17,587 bases of DNA from JAZNQN01 sp045656005 (GCA_045656005.1 JAZOQG010000086.1:1-17587), one strand, 5' to 3'; shown: positions 8,094-15,678, numbered from the stretch's first letter. Notes: generated from the letters alone by a model not told the origin. Translations and numbers: made by a program.

Positions 8094-8966
8094 TTAATTG
8101 TTAATTACATATGATTTATCTTTTTCAATTTGTTTTTTAAGCTCTTCAATCCCTGAAAAACAAACTTCGTCTCTTATTTTTTCATAAAAATCCACTTTGA
8201 TATTCTCGCCGTAAATATCCATGTCAAAATCTATGAGATGACTTTCAAGCCTCGGCGGTATGTTTTCAAAAGTGGGATTTGTTCCAACATTTGTAACACT
8301 TTTATATTCCTTGCCGAAAACGGTTGTCTTTGTTCTGTAAACTCCGTTTCTGGGAACAAGTATTCCTTTTTCAAAATGTACGTTGGCAGTTTTAAACCCA
8401 ATTACTCTGCCAAGCTTTTTCCCTTTTTGCACAATTCCTTCAAAACTATACTCTCTTCCGAGAAGCCTTGCCGCACCCAAAGCGTCACCCTTCAAAAGAA
8501 AATCTCTTATTCGGCTGCTGCTTATTTCTTCTCCCGAAAGAGTTTCATTCTCCATTATAACTGTGTCAATTCCATACTGTGAACATATTTCCTTTAAAAG
8601 TGTGCTGTCACCCGCACCGCCTTTTCCGAAGGTGTAATTGTAACCTGCGAAAACGCACACGGCTCCCAGCTTTTCCTTTAATATTTCACGAACAAATTTT
8701 TCAGGTGTTTTTGAAAGAATTTCCTTCGTTGTTTCCTCAAAATAAACCTCGTCTATTCCCGTTTTAAGTATCTCTCTCTTTTTTACTTCGTTTGAAGTTA
8801 TAATTGAAAAATCTTTTTTCCCCAACAAAAATGCAGGGTGGGTTTCAAAAACGTATGCCACAGATTTTAAATTTCTCTTTTTTGCTTCTGCCGCACAAAG
8901 GGATAAAAGCTTTTGGTGGGCTATATGCACCCCGTCGAAATTGCCTATTGCAATAACCTTCTCCAT
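8094..8966 (-). CDS. ribF: Bifunctional riboflavin kinase / FAD synthetase (RibF)
   Basis: RibF converts riboflavin to FMN and FMN to FAD. The N-terminal nucleotidyltransferase domain shows GNFDGVH near its start and ISSSRIRDFL. The C-terminal flavokinase domain shows GKKLGRVIGF, NVGTNPTF, and a final DFYEKIRDE. Two conserved motifs are altered: the HxGH site reads HIAH, and the flavokinase PTAN reads KTAN. I start it at ATG 8966, giving 290 residues. The open frame reaches a GTG at 8975, but that codon uses the last base of the AAAGGAGG ribosome binding site, whereas the ATG lies 8 bases beyond it. truB ends 17 bases upstream. The usual neighbour rpsO is absent. Confidence 0.93.
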   Translation of the reverse strand: MEKVIAIGNFDGVHIAHQKLLSLCAAEAKKRNLKSVAYVFETHPAFLLGKKDFSIITSNEVKKREILKTGIDEVYFEETTKEILSKTPEKFVREILKEKLGAVCVFAGYNYTFGKGGAGDSTLLKEICSQYGIDTVIMENETLSGEEISSSRIRDFLLKGDALGAARLLGREYSFEGIVQKGKKLGRVIGFKTANVHFEKGILVPRNGVYRTKTTVFGKEYKSVTNVGTNPTFENIPPRLESHLIDFDMDIYGENIKVDFYEKIRDEVCFSGIEELKKQIEKDKSYVINN

Positions 8967-8974
8967 AGGGCACA

Positions 8975-8982
8975 CCTCCTTT
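8975..8982 (-). promoter_or_regulatory. ribF ribosome binding site
   Basis: On the minus strand this reads AAAGGAGG, near-perfectly complementary to the 16S 3' end, and lies 8 bases before ATG 8966. It decides that start over the upstream GTG at 8975. Confidence 0.85.
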
Positions 8983-8983
8983 A

Positions 8984-9838
8984 TCAGTAAAAGCTCTTAA
9001 TCATTTTAAGTACACTTCTGCCATCCTCCACTATACCTTCGGAAAGGCAGAGAAACTTATCTTCATCAGAATACACTCTGTATAAAATACCCTCACGGCA
9101 TCCTATTTTAAGAGGAACTCCGTTTAGTACTCTCTTTGTGTTTTCTTCATTTAATATTATTTTTTCATAGTGCATAAACATGCTGTCTGTCGGCATTAAT
9201 TTTTCCTGACTTATATCTTCGATTTTTATACTGTTTTCAACCACAAACACACCGCTTCTGCATCTCATAAGAGAACTCATGTGACCAAATGTTCCCGCAC
9301 ACTCTGCCATATCCTCTAAAAGCGTTCTGATATAAGTTCCTTTTGAACAAGTAATAAGCATAGTTGCTTTTCCCTCGCCAAAAGATAAAAGTTTTATGTC
9401 AAATATTGTTATTTTTCTGGGTGCCCGCTCAACGCTTTTTCCTTCTCTTGCCAATTGATAAAGCCTTTTTCCATTGTGATGCACCGCCGAATACATTGGT
9501 GGAATTTGCATAATCTCCCCTAAAAAGTTTGGGATTATACTTTCGAATTCCTCTTTCGAAGGAATACGGTCGCTTCTTTCTAAAACCTCTCCCTCCCTGT
9601 CGGCAGTTGTGGTTTTTGTACCGAAGGTAAGGGTCGCCTTATATTCTTTTTCGGTTGCCATTATCATGTCAGAGGCTCTTGTGGCTTTCCCGACGCAGAT
9701 GGGCAAAACCCCTTCTGCCATCGGGTCCAGTGTTCCCGTGTGCCCAACTCGTTTTGTGCCGAGAGCCCTTCTTACTTTGTATATGCAATCGTGACTTGAT
9801 ATGCCCGATGGTTTATATACATTAATGTATCCGTTCAT
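8984..9838 (-). CDS. truB: tRNA pseudouridine-55 synthase TruB
   Basis: TruB makes pseudouridine 55 in the T-loop of nearly all elongator tRNAs. The catalytic aspartate is D38 in GHTGTLDPMAEGVLP. Other family motifs are the KPSGISSHD start, YSAVHHNGKRLYQLAREG, and the RCSKGTYIRTL-like segment TCSKGTYIRTLLEDM; a PUA-type region follows at the C-terminus. I start it at ATG 9838 (MNGYINVYKP, 284 residues) because TTGGAGAAAGTT puts GGAG 6 bases upstream. A TTG at 9850 also opens the frame but overlaps that ribosome binding site. The start lies 17 bases inside the nrnA end, so the two genes overlap and are probably coupled. Confidence 0.95.
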   Translation of the reverse strand: MNGYINVYKPSGISSHDCIYKVRRALGTKRVGHTGTLDPMAEGVLPICVGKATRASDMIMATEKEYKATLTFGTKTTTADREGEVLERSDRIPSKEEFESIIPNFLGEIMQIPPMYSAVHHNGKRLYQLAREGKSVERAPRKITIFDIKLLSFGEGKATMLITCSKGTYIRTLLEDMAECAGTFGHMSSLMRCRSGVFVVENSIKIEDISQEKLMPTDSMFMHYEKIILNEENTKRVLNGVPLKIGCREGILYRVYSDEDKFLCLSEGIVEDGRSVLKMIKSFY

Positions 9839-10778
9839 AACTTTCTCCAATCAGGCGAATAAGCTCTTTTTTTGTTTCCTCCGCTCCAAGCGAAGAAGTC
9901 GCACCTGCCGCACGAATGTGTCCGCCGCCGCCGAAATGTCCGCAGATTTCTGCCACATCAACAAAATCCTTCGAGCGAAGAGATAGCCTGAAAGCACCAT
10001 CTTTCTCTTTTATGGTAGCAGAAACTATAACCCCTTCAATGCATCTAAGCTGACTTGAAATGTTACTTAAATCCTCGTCGCTTGCCCCGAATTTTTCCTG
10101 CATTTCTTTTGTTATTACACATATCGCCGTTTTTCCGTCATGGAAAAACTTTGTGTTTTTAAAAGCCTCTGCCTCAACGGAAAACTGTGAACGTGGTTTC
10201 TTTTCAAAAATGTTTGTCATAATACTTTCTGCATCTGCACCCATTTTTAAAAGATGTGCTGCCGCCATAAGAGTTTCAGGGGTTGTATTTGAATAGCGAA
10301 AACCACCCGTATCAGTCACAATTCCGCAGTAAATTAAAGTTGCCACATCTTTCCTAAGAGGGACATCAAACTTTGTGAAAAGATTATACATAACCTCGCA
10401 CGCTGCAGAAGCATCGGGACAAACAAGATTTATTTCACCATAGCCCTTGTTTGTTTTGTGGTGGTCTATTACCCCTTTGTGTCTTGCTCCTTCAAAAACA
10501 CTTTTCCTCTCACCGAGGCGCTCTATGTCAGCACAGTCAATTGCAATCGCCGTGTCAAAACTATACTCTTTTCCGCTCTCAAAAACTTCACATTCAAAGG
10601 CCATAAAATCAAGCCCTCTTGCTGACTTGTTTTCCGAAAGCACTGTGGCACTTTTGCCAAAGCTTTCTACAAAAAACTTCAAGGCATGCGCGGAACAAAA
10701 AGCATCACCGTCAATATTGTCATGGGGAAGAATTACTATTCTTTCCCCATTTTTAATTAAGTCAAGTATATTATTCAT
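9822..10778 (-). CDS. nrnA: DHH-family bifunctional oligoribonuclease / pAp phosphatase (NrnA)
   Basis: NrnA-type enzymes degrade very short RNA oligonucleotides and dephosphorylate 3'-phosphoadenosine 5'-phosphate, using two metal ions. The DHH domain has H19, D23 and D25 in PHDNIDGDAF, D81 in AIDCAD, and D105-H106-H107 in IDHHKTN. The C-terminal DHHA1 domain ends with GGGGHIRAAG. I start it at ATG 10778 (MNNILDLIK, 318 residues), with AAGGG 9 bases upstream. The open frame continues to a GTG at 10802, but those codons show no family similarity. The start overlaps the rbfA end by 8 bases. Placement between rbfA and truB is common in Bacillota. Confidence 0.92.
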   Translation of the reverse strand: MNNILDLIKNGERIVILPHDNIDGDAFCSAHALKFFVESFGKSATVLSENKSARGLDFMAFECEVFESGKEYSFDTAIAIDCADIERLGERKSVFEGARHKGVIDHHKTNKGYGEINLVCPDASAACEVMYNLFTKFDVPLRKDVATLIYCGIVTDTGGFRYSNTTPETLMAAAHLLKMGADAESIMTNIFEKKPRSQFSVEAEAFKNTKFFHDGKTAICVITKEMQEKFGASDEDLSNISSQLRCIEGVIVSATIKEKDGAFRLSLRSKDFVDVAEICGHFGGGGHIRAAGATSSLGAEETKKELIRLIGESYERIH

Positions 10779-11127
10779 CTTTATCATCCCTTGAAAGGTC
10801 ACTGATAATTTTGTTTATATAAGCGCCATGCTCAATAGAGTTATCAAGCACAAAGGAAAATTCGGGAGTGTGGCGAAGATTAATTCTTCTGCCTATTTCT
10901 TTTCTTATAAATCCTGCCGCACTTTTAATTCCTTCAATGCTGCTTTTTTGCTGCTCTTCGCTTCCCAAAACACTTATGAAAGCCTTTGCAAAACGTAAAT
11001 CCTTTGTCACTCTGACTGCGATAACACTTACCATTCCTGAAATTCTGGGGTCTTTAAGCTCTCTTATCAAAGCACCGAGTTCTCTTTTAACTTCTTCGTC
11101 AATTCTGTCATTTCTGTGAGCCGCCAT
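10771..11127 (-). CDS. rbfA: Ribosome-binding factor A (RbfA)
   Basis: RbfA binds the immature 30S subunit and helps mature the 5' end of 16S rRNA. The 118-residue protein starts MAAHRNDRIDEEVKRELGALI and contains KDPRISGMVSVIAVRVTKDLRFAKAFISVLG, then RKEIGRRINLRHTPEFSFVLDNSIEHG, all diagnostic of the KH-like RbfA fold. The open frame extends 17 codons upstream to 11178, but ATG 11127 matches the family N-terminus and has AAAGGAGG 8 bases before it. It lies 20 bases after infB, as in most bacteria. Confidence 0.95.
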   Translation of the reverse strand: MAAHRNDRIDEEVKRELGALIRELKDPRISGMVSVIAVRVTKDLRFAKAFISVLGSEEQQKSSIEGIKSAAGFIRKEIGRRINLRHTPEFSFVLDNSIEHGAYINKIISDLSRDDKDE

Positions 11128-11135
11128 AGAAAAAC

Positions 11136-11143
11136 CCTCCTTT
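11136..11143 (-). promoter_or_regulatory. rbfA ribosome binding site
   Basis: On the minus strand AAAGGAGG lies 8 bases before ATG 11127 and fixes the rbfA start, excluding the longer open frame that begins inside the infB end. Confidence 0.85.
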
Positions 11144-11147
11144 AAAT

Positions 11148-13433
11148 TTATCTTGCCACTTCTTCCATAACGAAGCATTCAACTGCATCGCCTTCTTTTA
11201 TATCGTTAAATTTCTCAAAGCCCATACCGCATTCATACCCCTGGGCAACCTCTTTAACGTCGTCTTTAAATCTCTTAAGAGAAGCGAGCGCGCCTTCGTG
11301 AATTACAATACCGTCACGAACTATGCGGACAGAGGAATTACGCTGGAATTTACCGTCTGTTACATAGCATCCGCCAATAGTTCCAACGCCTGAAACCTTA
11401 AATGTTGAACGGATTTCCGCATGACCTATAACAGCCTCGCGGAATGTAGGTGCGAGCATACCCTTCATTGCAGCTTCAATCTCTTCGATTGCATCATAAA
11501 TTATTCTGTACATTCTCATGTCAACTTTATGCATCTCAGCAGCCGCTCTTGCACCGCCGTCAGGTCTTACATTAAAGCCTACTATAATTGCATTTGATGC
11601 TGTTGCAAGCATAACGTCGCTTTCAGTAACCGCACCAACTGCACCGTGGATAACTTTAACACGAACTTCTTCGTTTGAGATTTTTTCAAGACTTTGTTTT
11701 ACCGCTTCAACAGAACCCTGAACATCGGCTTTTACGATGATATTAAGGTCTTTAACTTCGCCTTCCTGAATTTGTCCGAACAAATCATCAAGAGTGACGA
11801 TGCTTGAAGATTTCTGCATCTGGTCTTTGATTTTCTGCTTTCTCTGCTCAACAACCTGTTTTGCCATTCTTTCGTCACGAACTGCGTAGAATAAGTCACC
11901 ACCGTCGCAAACCTCAGAAAGACCTGTAATTTCCACAGGAGTTGAAGGACCTGCTTCTTTTTCTCTTGTTCCCTGGTCAGAAATCATTGCACGTACTCTG
12001 CCTACGGAAGTTCCTGCAACGATTGTGTCACCTATGTGAAGTGTACCTTCCTGAACCAAAACAGTTGCCACGGGACCTCTTCCCTTATCAAGTCTTGCTT
12101 CAATTACAGTACCTCTTGCCATTTTGTCAGGATTTGCACGAAGCTCCTTCATGTCTGCAACAAGCAGTACCATTTCCAAAAGTCCGTCAATATTCTGTCT
12201 CTGTTTTGCAGAAACCTTAACACAGATTGTGTCACCGCCCCATTCTTCGGGAATTAAGCCCTGTTCGGTAAGCTCCTGCATAACTCTGTCAACATTCGCG
12301 TTCTCTCTGTCAATTTTGTTAATTGCAATAATGATGCTTACACCTGCAGCTTTTGCGTGGTTTATAGCTTCAATTGTCTGCGGCATAATTCCGTCATCTG
12401 CAGCAACAACTATAATTGCAACGTCTGTAACCTGAGCACCTCTTGCACGCATAGCAGTAAATGCTTCGTGACCAGGGGTGTCAAGAAAAGTGATTTTTCT
12501 GTCGTTTATATCAACACTGTAAGCACCTATGTGCTGAGTAATTCCGCCCGCCTCTGTTGCAGTTACATTTGCACTTCTGATAGCATCAAGAAGTGATGTT
12601 TTACCATGGTCAACGTGACCCATAACAACAACGATCGGTGAACGCGGTTTCAAATCTTCTTCTTTGTCCTCTTCTTCCGAGAAAAGAATATCTTCTGCAG
12701 TTACAATTACCTCTTTCTCAACAATAAAGCCTAAATCATCACCAACAAGCGCCGCCGTATCAAAATCAATTGTCTGGCTTACACCTGCCATAATGCCGAG
12801 TTCCATAAGTTTTTTGATAATTTCAGTTGCAGGAAGTTTTGTTTTTTCTGCAAACTCACCAACAGTAATCTCGTCTAAAATTTCAATTTTAACTTTTTCT
12901 TTCTTTTTAGGCTTCGGAGGAGGAGCAATTTCTTCTTTTACGGGTTGCGGACGTTTGTTTTTACCTTTTTTCTTAATTTTCTGCTTTCCTGCACCCGCAT
13001 CTTCGTTTATTGTTCCCTCAACCATTTTTTCAATTCTTTCGGTTGTATTAATTTTTTCAAGGTCAACAACGTTTTGTCTTGTGTCAACGTATCTGCTCTT
13101 GTTTTCTTTTTCAATTTTTGATGGAATTTCTTCCTGTTCTTTAGTTTCAACAGGAACTCCCTCCGCCTTTTCAGCCTTTTTGCTCTTCTTTTTGGGAGCC
13201 TCTTCTTTCGGCTCTTCTTTTTTGCCGCTTTGCAAAAAGTCATTTATATCGGAGCCATCGTCAAATTTCTGGGTGTAATAATCAAAAATTACATCCATAT
13301 CCTCGGCAGTTAATGTACTCATGTGGTTTTTAGTACCCATGCCATATTTCTCAAGTATTTCAATAAGCTCCTTGTTGTTTATGTTAAGTTCTTTGGCAAC
13401 CGAATGAATTCTCGGCTTATTAACTTTTGCCAT
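11148..13433 (-). CDS. infB: Translation initiation factor IF-2
   Basis: IF-2 is the GTPase that brings initiator fMet-tRNA to the 30S subunit and promotes subunit joining. The 761-residue protein has an N-terminal IF2_N helical module (about residues 5-55, KPRIHSVAKELNINN), a Lys/Glu/Pro-rich disordered linker (about 66-180), a second IF2_N module (about 188-240), and then the G domain: GHVDHGKTS (272-280), DTPGHEAF (318-325) and NKID (372-375). Domains II to IV follow, including DLNIIVKADVQGSVEA and the C-terminal fMet-tRNA-binding barrel. The ATG has AAAGGG 8 bases upstream. The gap of 29 bases after ylxQ is the largest inside the operon and shows no terminator. Confidence 0.97.
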   Translation of the reverse strand: MAKVNKPRIHSVAKELNINNKELIEILEKYGMGTKNHMSTLTAEDMDVIFDYYTQKFDDGSDINDFLQSGKKEEPKEEAPKKKSKKAEKAEGVPVETKEQEEIPSKIEKENKSRYVDTRQNVVDLEKINTTERIEKMVEGTINEDAGAGKQKIKKKGKNKRPQPVKEEIAPPPKPKKKEKVKIEILDEITVGEFAEKTKLPATEIIKKLMELGIMAGVSQTIDFDTAALVGDDLGFIVEKEVIVTAEDILFSEEEDKEEDLKPRSPIVVVMGHVDHGKTSLLDAIRSANVTATEAGGITQHIGAYSVDINDRKITFLDTPGHEAFTAMRARGAQVTDVAIIVVAADDGIMPQTIEAINHAKAAGVSIIIAINKIDRENANVDRVMQELTEQGLIPEEWGGDTICVKVSAKQRQNIDGLLEMVLLVADMKELRANPDKMARGTVIEARLDKGRGPVATVLVQEGTLHIGDTIVAGTSVGRVRAMISDQGTREKEAGPSTPVEITGLSEVCDGGDLFYAVRDERMAKQVVEQRKQKIKDQMQKSSSIVTLDDLFGQIQEGEVKDLNIIVKADVQGSVEAVKQSLEKISNEEVRVKVIHGAVGAVTESDVMLATASNAIIVGFNVRPDGGARAAAEMHKVDMRMYRIIYDAIEEIEAAMKGMLAPTFREAVIGHAEIRSTFKVSGVGTIGGCYVTDGKFQRNSSVRIVRDGIVIHEGALASLKRFKDDVKEVAQGYECGMGFEKFNDIKEGDAVECFVMEEVAR

Positions 13434-13462
13434 ATAACCATCCCTTTCCGTATGCGAAACGT

Positions 13463-13765
13463 TTAATTTCCCAATATCTTCAAAATTGCCTTTGCAAAAT
13501 TTTCGTCACTGACAGATAAAACGCTTATGTCGCATTTTCCAAATTTTTCGCCTAAATACTGCGCAGTTTCAATTTCAAAAAGCGGAACAGAAAAACTTTT
13601 ACATTTATTTCTCATAAGTTTTTTGGTTCTTTCTGATGCATCTACTGCCATTATTACAACATGTGCCCTTCCGCTTCTCACTGCATTTGCAGAAGGCTCG
13701 CTTCCAAAAATAAGTTTTCCTGCCTTTTTCGAAAGACGAAGCATTCCTATAAGCTTTTCAGTCAT
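13463..13765 (-). CDS. ylxQ: L7Ae/L30e-family RNA-binding protein (YlxQ)
   Basis: This 100-residue protein belongs to the L7Ae/L30e/S12e/Gadd45 fold, which binds kink-turn RNA. It shows LGMLRLSKKAGKL-like residues 5-17 (LIGMLRLSKKAGKLIFG), a central VVIMAVDASERTKKLM, and VPLFEIETAQYLGEKFGK. Size and place between ylxR and infB match Bacillus YlxQ. The RNA target of YlxQ is not known to me. Its ATG overlaps the ylxR stop by 4 bases (ATGA), so the two are translationally coupled. Confidence 0.9.
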   Translation of the reverse strand: MTEKLIGMLRLSKKAGKLIFGSEPSANAVRSGRAHVVIMAVDASERTKKLMRNKCKSFSVPLFEIETAQYLGEKFGKCDISVLSVSDENFAKAILKILGN

Positions 13766-14019
13766 AACTTACACTCCGCTTTAAGTTTTTCGTATATTCC
13801 AGTGCAGGCAGTTTTAAATGCTCTTTCAAAGCCTCTTTTCTTTTCCGCAAGAGTAATGCAAGAAAGGTCTTTACAAACATAAGCTCCCCGCCCCTGCATT
13901 TTTCCACTTTTGTCAATCATGGCTCCCTCTGAAAAAACAACTCTGAAAAGTTCTTCCTTTTCTTTCATTTCTCTGCAAGAGACACACATTCTCTTTGGTA
14001 TATACTTTTCACTTTTCAA
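13762..14019 (-). CDS. rnpM: YlxR / RnpM family RNA-binding protein (DUF448)
   Basis: This 85-residue protein contains the DUF448 signatures RMCVSCREMKEKEELFRVV and GRGAYVC, followed by the basic KKRGFERAFK helix. Bacillus YlxR has been renamed RnpM because it binds the RNase P RNA and modulates its activity; that role is extrapolated here. The start is TTG at 14019: KSEKYIPKRMCVSC aligns with the family N-terminus, and the next in-frame ATG (codon 11) would remove conserved residues. It begins 1 base after the nusA stop with only a weak AGGTAGA-like ribosome binding site, so translation probably depends on coupling to nusA. Confidence 0.88.
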   Translation of the reverse strand: MKSEKYIPKRMCVSCREMKEKEELFRVVFSEGAMIDKSGKMQGRGAYVCKDLSCITLAEKKRGFERAFKTACTGIYEKLKAECKL

Positions 14020-14020
14020 A

Positions 14021-15052
14021 TTAATCTACCTGCTTATCACTTTTAATATCAATTTTCCAACCTGTAAGTTTAGCCGCAAGACGTGCATTTTGTCCTTCCT
14101 TACCTATTGCGAGAGAAAGCTGAAAATCAGGAACTACAACCGCTGCAGATTTTTCTTCTTCGTTTATATCAACGCTTATAACTTTTGCCGGGCTTAAGCT
14201 CTCTGTTATAAACTCAACAGGATCAGCACTGTATTTTACGATATCAATTTTTTCTTCACCAAGTCCATCAAGTACACTTGCAACTCTGGCACCCTTTTGA
14301 CCAACGCAAGAACCTACAGGGTCAACCTTCGGGTTATCGGAGTAAACTGCAATTTTACTTCTTGAACCTGCTTCTCTTGAAACACTTTTAATCTCAACTG
14401 TTCCGTCACCAATTTCAGGAACTTCTCTCTCAAAAAGTCTTTTTACAAGCCCCGGATGAGTTCTTGAAACAAGAATTTGAAGTCCTTTAGTTGTGTTTTT
14501 AACTTCGAGAACATACACAGGAATTTTGTCACCTGTTTTGAATGTTTCCCCTGCAATCATTTCATGTCGGGGCATAAGTGTTTCGATGTTTCCAATCTGG
14601 AGAAGAAGTCCGCGTCTTTCAATCTTCTGAACTGTTGCTGTAATGATGTCATTTTCTTTCTGTACAAATTCAGCATAAGCATTTCCGCGCTCTGCCTCTC
14701 TTATATACTGAACCATCATCTGCTTTGCATTTTGTGCCGCAATTCTTCCGAAATCCTTTGGTGTTGTTTCGATGTCAAGTACATCGCCGATTTTTGCATT
14801 TTTGTTGTAAGTAAGTGCTTCGTCAAGACTTATTTCAAAATCATAGTCTTCTGCTTCCTCCACAACAGTTCTCTTTTCGTGAACTGTAATCTTTCCGTTA
14901 TCGTCGATTTCAACGAAAACATTCTCCCCTGCACCATAATACTTTTTGTATGCGGTGATAAGAGGTGTTTTAAGCGCCTCAAGAAGGTCCTCCTTCTTAA
15001 TGTTTTTTTCCTTTTCGATAAGTTCCAATGCCATAATTAATTCGTTAGCCAC
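14021..15052 (-). CDS. nusA: Transcription termination/antitermination protein NusA
   Basis: NusA binds RNA polymerase and nascent RNA and controls pausing, termination and antitermination. The 343 residues show the N-terminal polymerase-binding domain (1-125), an S1 domain (about 135-200), KH1 (GQKGAR at 251-256) and KH2 (IGKEGQNARLA at 316-326). The acidic C-terminal repeats of proteobacterial NusA are absent, as is usual in Bacillota. The start is GTG at 15052, giving MANELIMALELIEKEK, which aligns with the family. An in-frame TGA two codons upstream excludes a longer form. AGGAG overlaps the rimP stop codon and lies 11 bases before the GTG. Confidence 0.95.
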   Translation of the reverse strand: MANELIMALELIEKEKNIKKEDLLEALKTPLITAYKKYYGAGENVFVEIDDNGKITVHEKRTVVEEAEDYDFEISLDEALTYNKNAKIGDVLDIETTPKDFGRIAAQNAKQMMVQYIREAERGNAYAEFVQKENDIITATVQKIERRGLLLQIGNIETLMPRHEMIAGETFKTGDKIPVYVLEVKNTTKGLQILVSRTHPGLVKRLFEREVPEIGDGTVEIKSVSREAGSRSKIAVYSDNPKVDPVGSCVGQKGARVASVLDGLGEEKIDIVKYSADPVEFITESLSPAKVISVDINEEEKSAAVVVPDFQLSLAIGKEGQNARLAAKLTGWKIDIKSDKQVD

Positions 15053-15066
15053 TTTTCAAATCACTC

Positions 15067-15528
15067 CTAATACTCAAAGCTCACTCTGGCTTGTGAAACT
15101 TTGCTTTTTTCAATTTCTGATATTTCTTCCGTTTCCGGATTTTTTAAATAAATTGTTTTATTTTCATACTTTTCCAAAATGCCGCTTATAGTCTTGGTGC
15201 CGTCAATCGCTTCAAAGAGCTTTATATCAATGGTTTCACCTATGGCACTTTCAAAATGACGGTCACGGCTTAAAACTCTGTCAAGCCCCGGAGATGAAAC
15301 CTCCAGATAATAAGCCATATCAATAGGATCAGTTTTATCAAGTTCGTCACTGAGTGCTCTGCTTACTGCCTCACAGTTTTCAATAGTTATCCCATTTTCA
15401 CTGAAAAGATAAACTCTCAAAAACCAGTCTTTTCCTTCTTTTTTAAATTCAACGTCGTAAATTTCAACATTCTCACGGGCGGCAATAGGCTCCGCCATCT
15501 TAAATATCAAGTCCTCTGTTTTTGACAA
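15067..15528 (-). CDS. rimP: Ribosome maturation factor RimP
   Basis: RimP is needed for 30S subunit maturation. The protein has the typical N-terminal alpha-beta domain (KTEDLIFKMAEPIAAREN, then YDVEFKKEGKDWFLRVYLF), the ISxENC-like segment GITIENCEAVSRALSDELD, YYLEVSSPGLDR, and a C-terminal SH3-like domain with SKVSQARVSFEY. I start it at TTG 15528 (153 residues, normal length). The open frame continues to an ATG at 15615, but that codon lies between the -35 and -10 boxes of the operon promoter and cannot be in the transcript. AGAGAGGA lies 10 bases before the TTG. A GTG at 15537 is possible but too close to the ribosome binding site. Confidence 0.92.
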   Translation of the reverse strand: MSKTEDLIFKMAEPIAARENVEIYDVEFKKEGKDWFLRVYLFSENGITIENCEAVSRALSDELDKTDPIDMAYYLEVSSPGLDRVLSRDRHFESAIGETIDIKLFEAIDGTKTISGILEKYENKTIYLKNPETEEISEIEKSKVSQARVSFEY

Positions 15529-15538
15529 TACGCACACT

Positions 15539-15546
15539 TCCTCTCT
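15539..15546 (-). promoter_or_regulatory. rimP ribosome binding site, complementary to the leader hairpin arm
   Basis: On the minus strand this reads AGAGAGGA, 10 bases before TTG 15528. The six bases AGAGAG are the exact complement of CUCUCU in the 3' arm of the leader hairpin just upstream, so the site could be free or sequestered depending on folding. Confidence 0.65.
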
Positions 15547-15552
15547 ACAATG

Positions 15553-15583
15553 CAAGAGAGCGGGCAAATTGCCCACTCTCCTG
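15553..15583 (-). promoter_or_regulatory. rimP leader stem-loop
   Basis: In minus-strand RNA, CAGGAGAGUGGGCA pairs with UGCCCGCUCUCUUG around a 3-base loop, giving 14 pairs of which two are G-U wobbles. On the plus strand the two wobbles would become A-C mismatches, so the structure fits the rimP transcript. No run of U follows, so it is not an intrinsic terminator. It lies about 5 to 35 bases from the predicted transcript start. What binds it is unknown. It may be a protein-binding or 5'-stabilising element for the long operon. Confidence 0.7.
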
Positions 15584-15594
15584 ATGCTACATAT

Positions 15595-15623
15595 ATTATA
15601 CACCATTTTTTTCATAATTGCAA
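15595..15623 (-). promoter_or_regulatory. Sigma-A-type promoter of the rimP-nusA-infB operon
   Basis: On the minus strand the -35 TTGCAA (15623-15618) and the -10 TATAAT (15600-15595) are separated by 17 bases. The -10 is perfect and the -35 matches four of six consensus bases. Transcription should begin near 15588, giving a leader of about 60 bases before the rimP TTG. It is the only clear promoter seen for the 17-gene unit. Confidence 0.8.
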
Positions 15624-15678
15624 TAGAATTTTGTTATTTTTACAAATTTTATTTCCATTATTTCCTGTTTTTTTCTTT

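Noticed and set aside
12664..13278. Plus-strand open frame of 204 codons
   Set aside because: It is antisense to the Lys/Glu-rich linker and second N-terminal module of infB, which reads as Ser/Phe-rich on the other strand. It has no family features and no good ribosome binding site.
14477..15040. Plus-strand open frame of 187 codons
   Set aside because: It is antisense to nusA; its Cys/Phe/Asn-rich composition has no recognisable motif, and the nusA frame is certain.
15553..15583. Leader hairpin as an intrinsic terminator or attenuator
   Set aside because: In the minus-strand RNA the stem is followed by CAUUGUAGAGAGG, with no U tract, so it cannot terminate on its own.
15529..15615. N-terminal extension of rimP to ATG 15615
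   Set aside because: That ATG lies between the -35 and -10 of the operon promoter, and the extension runs through the leader hairpin. The residues do not resemble RimP.
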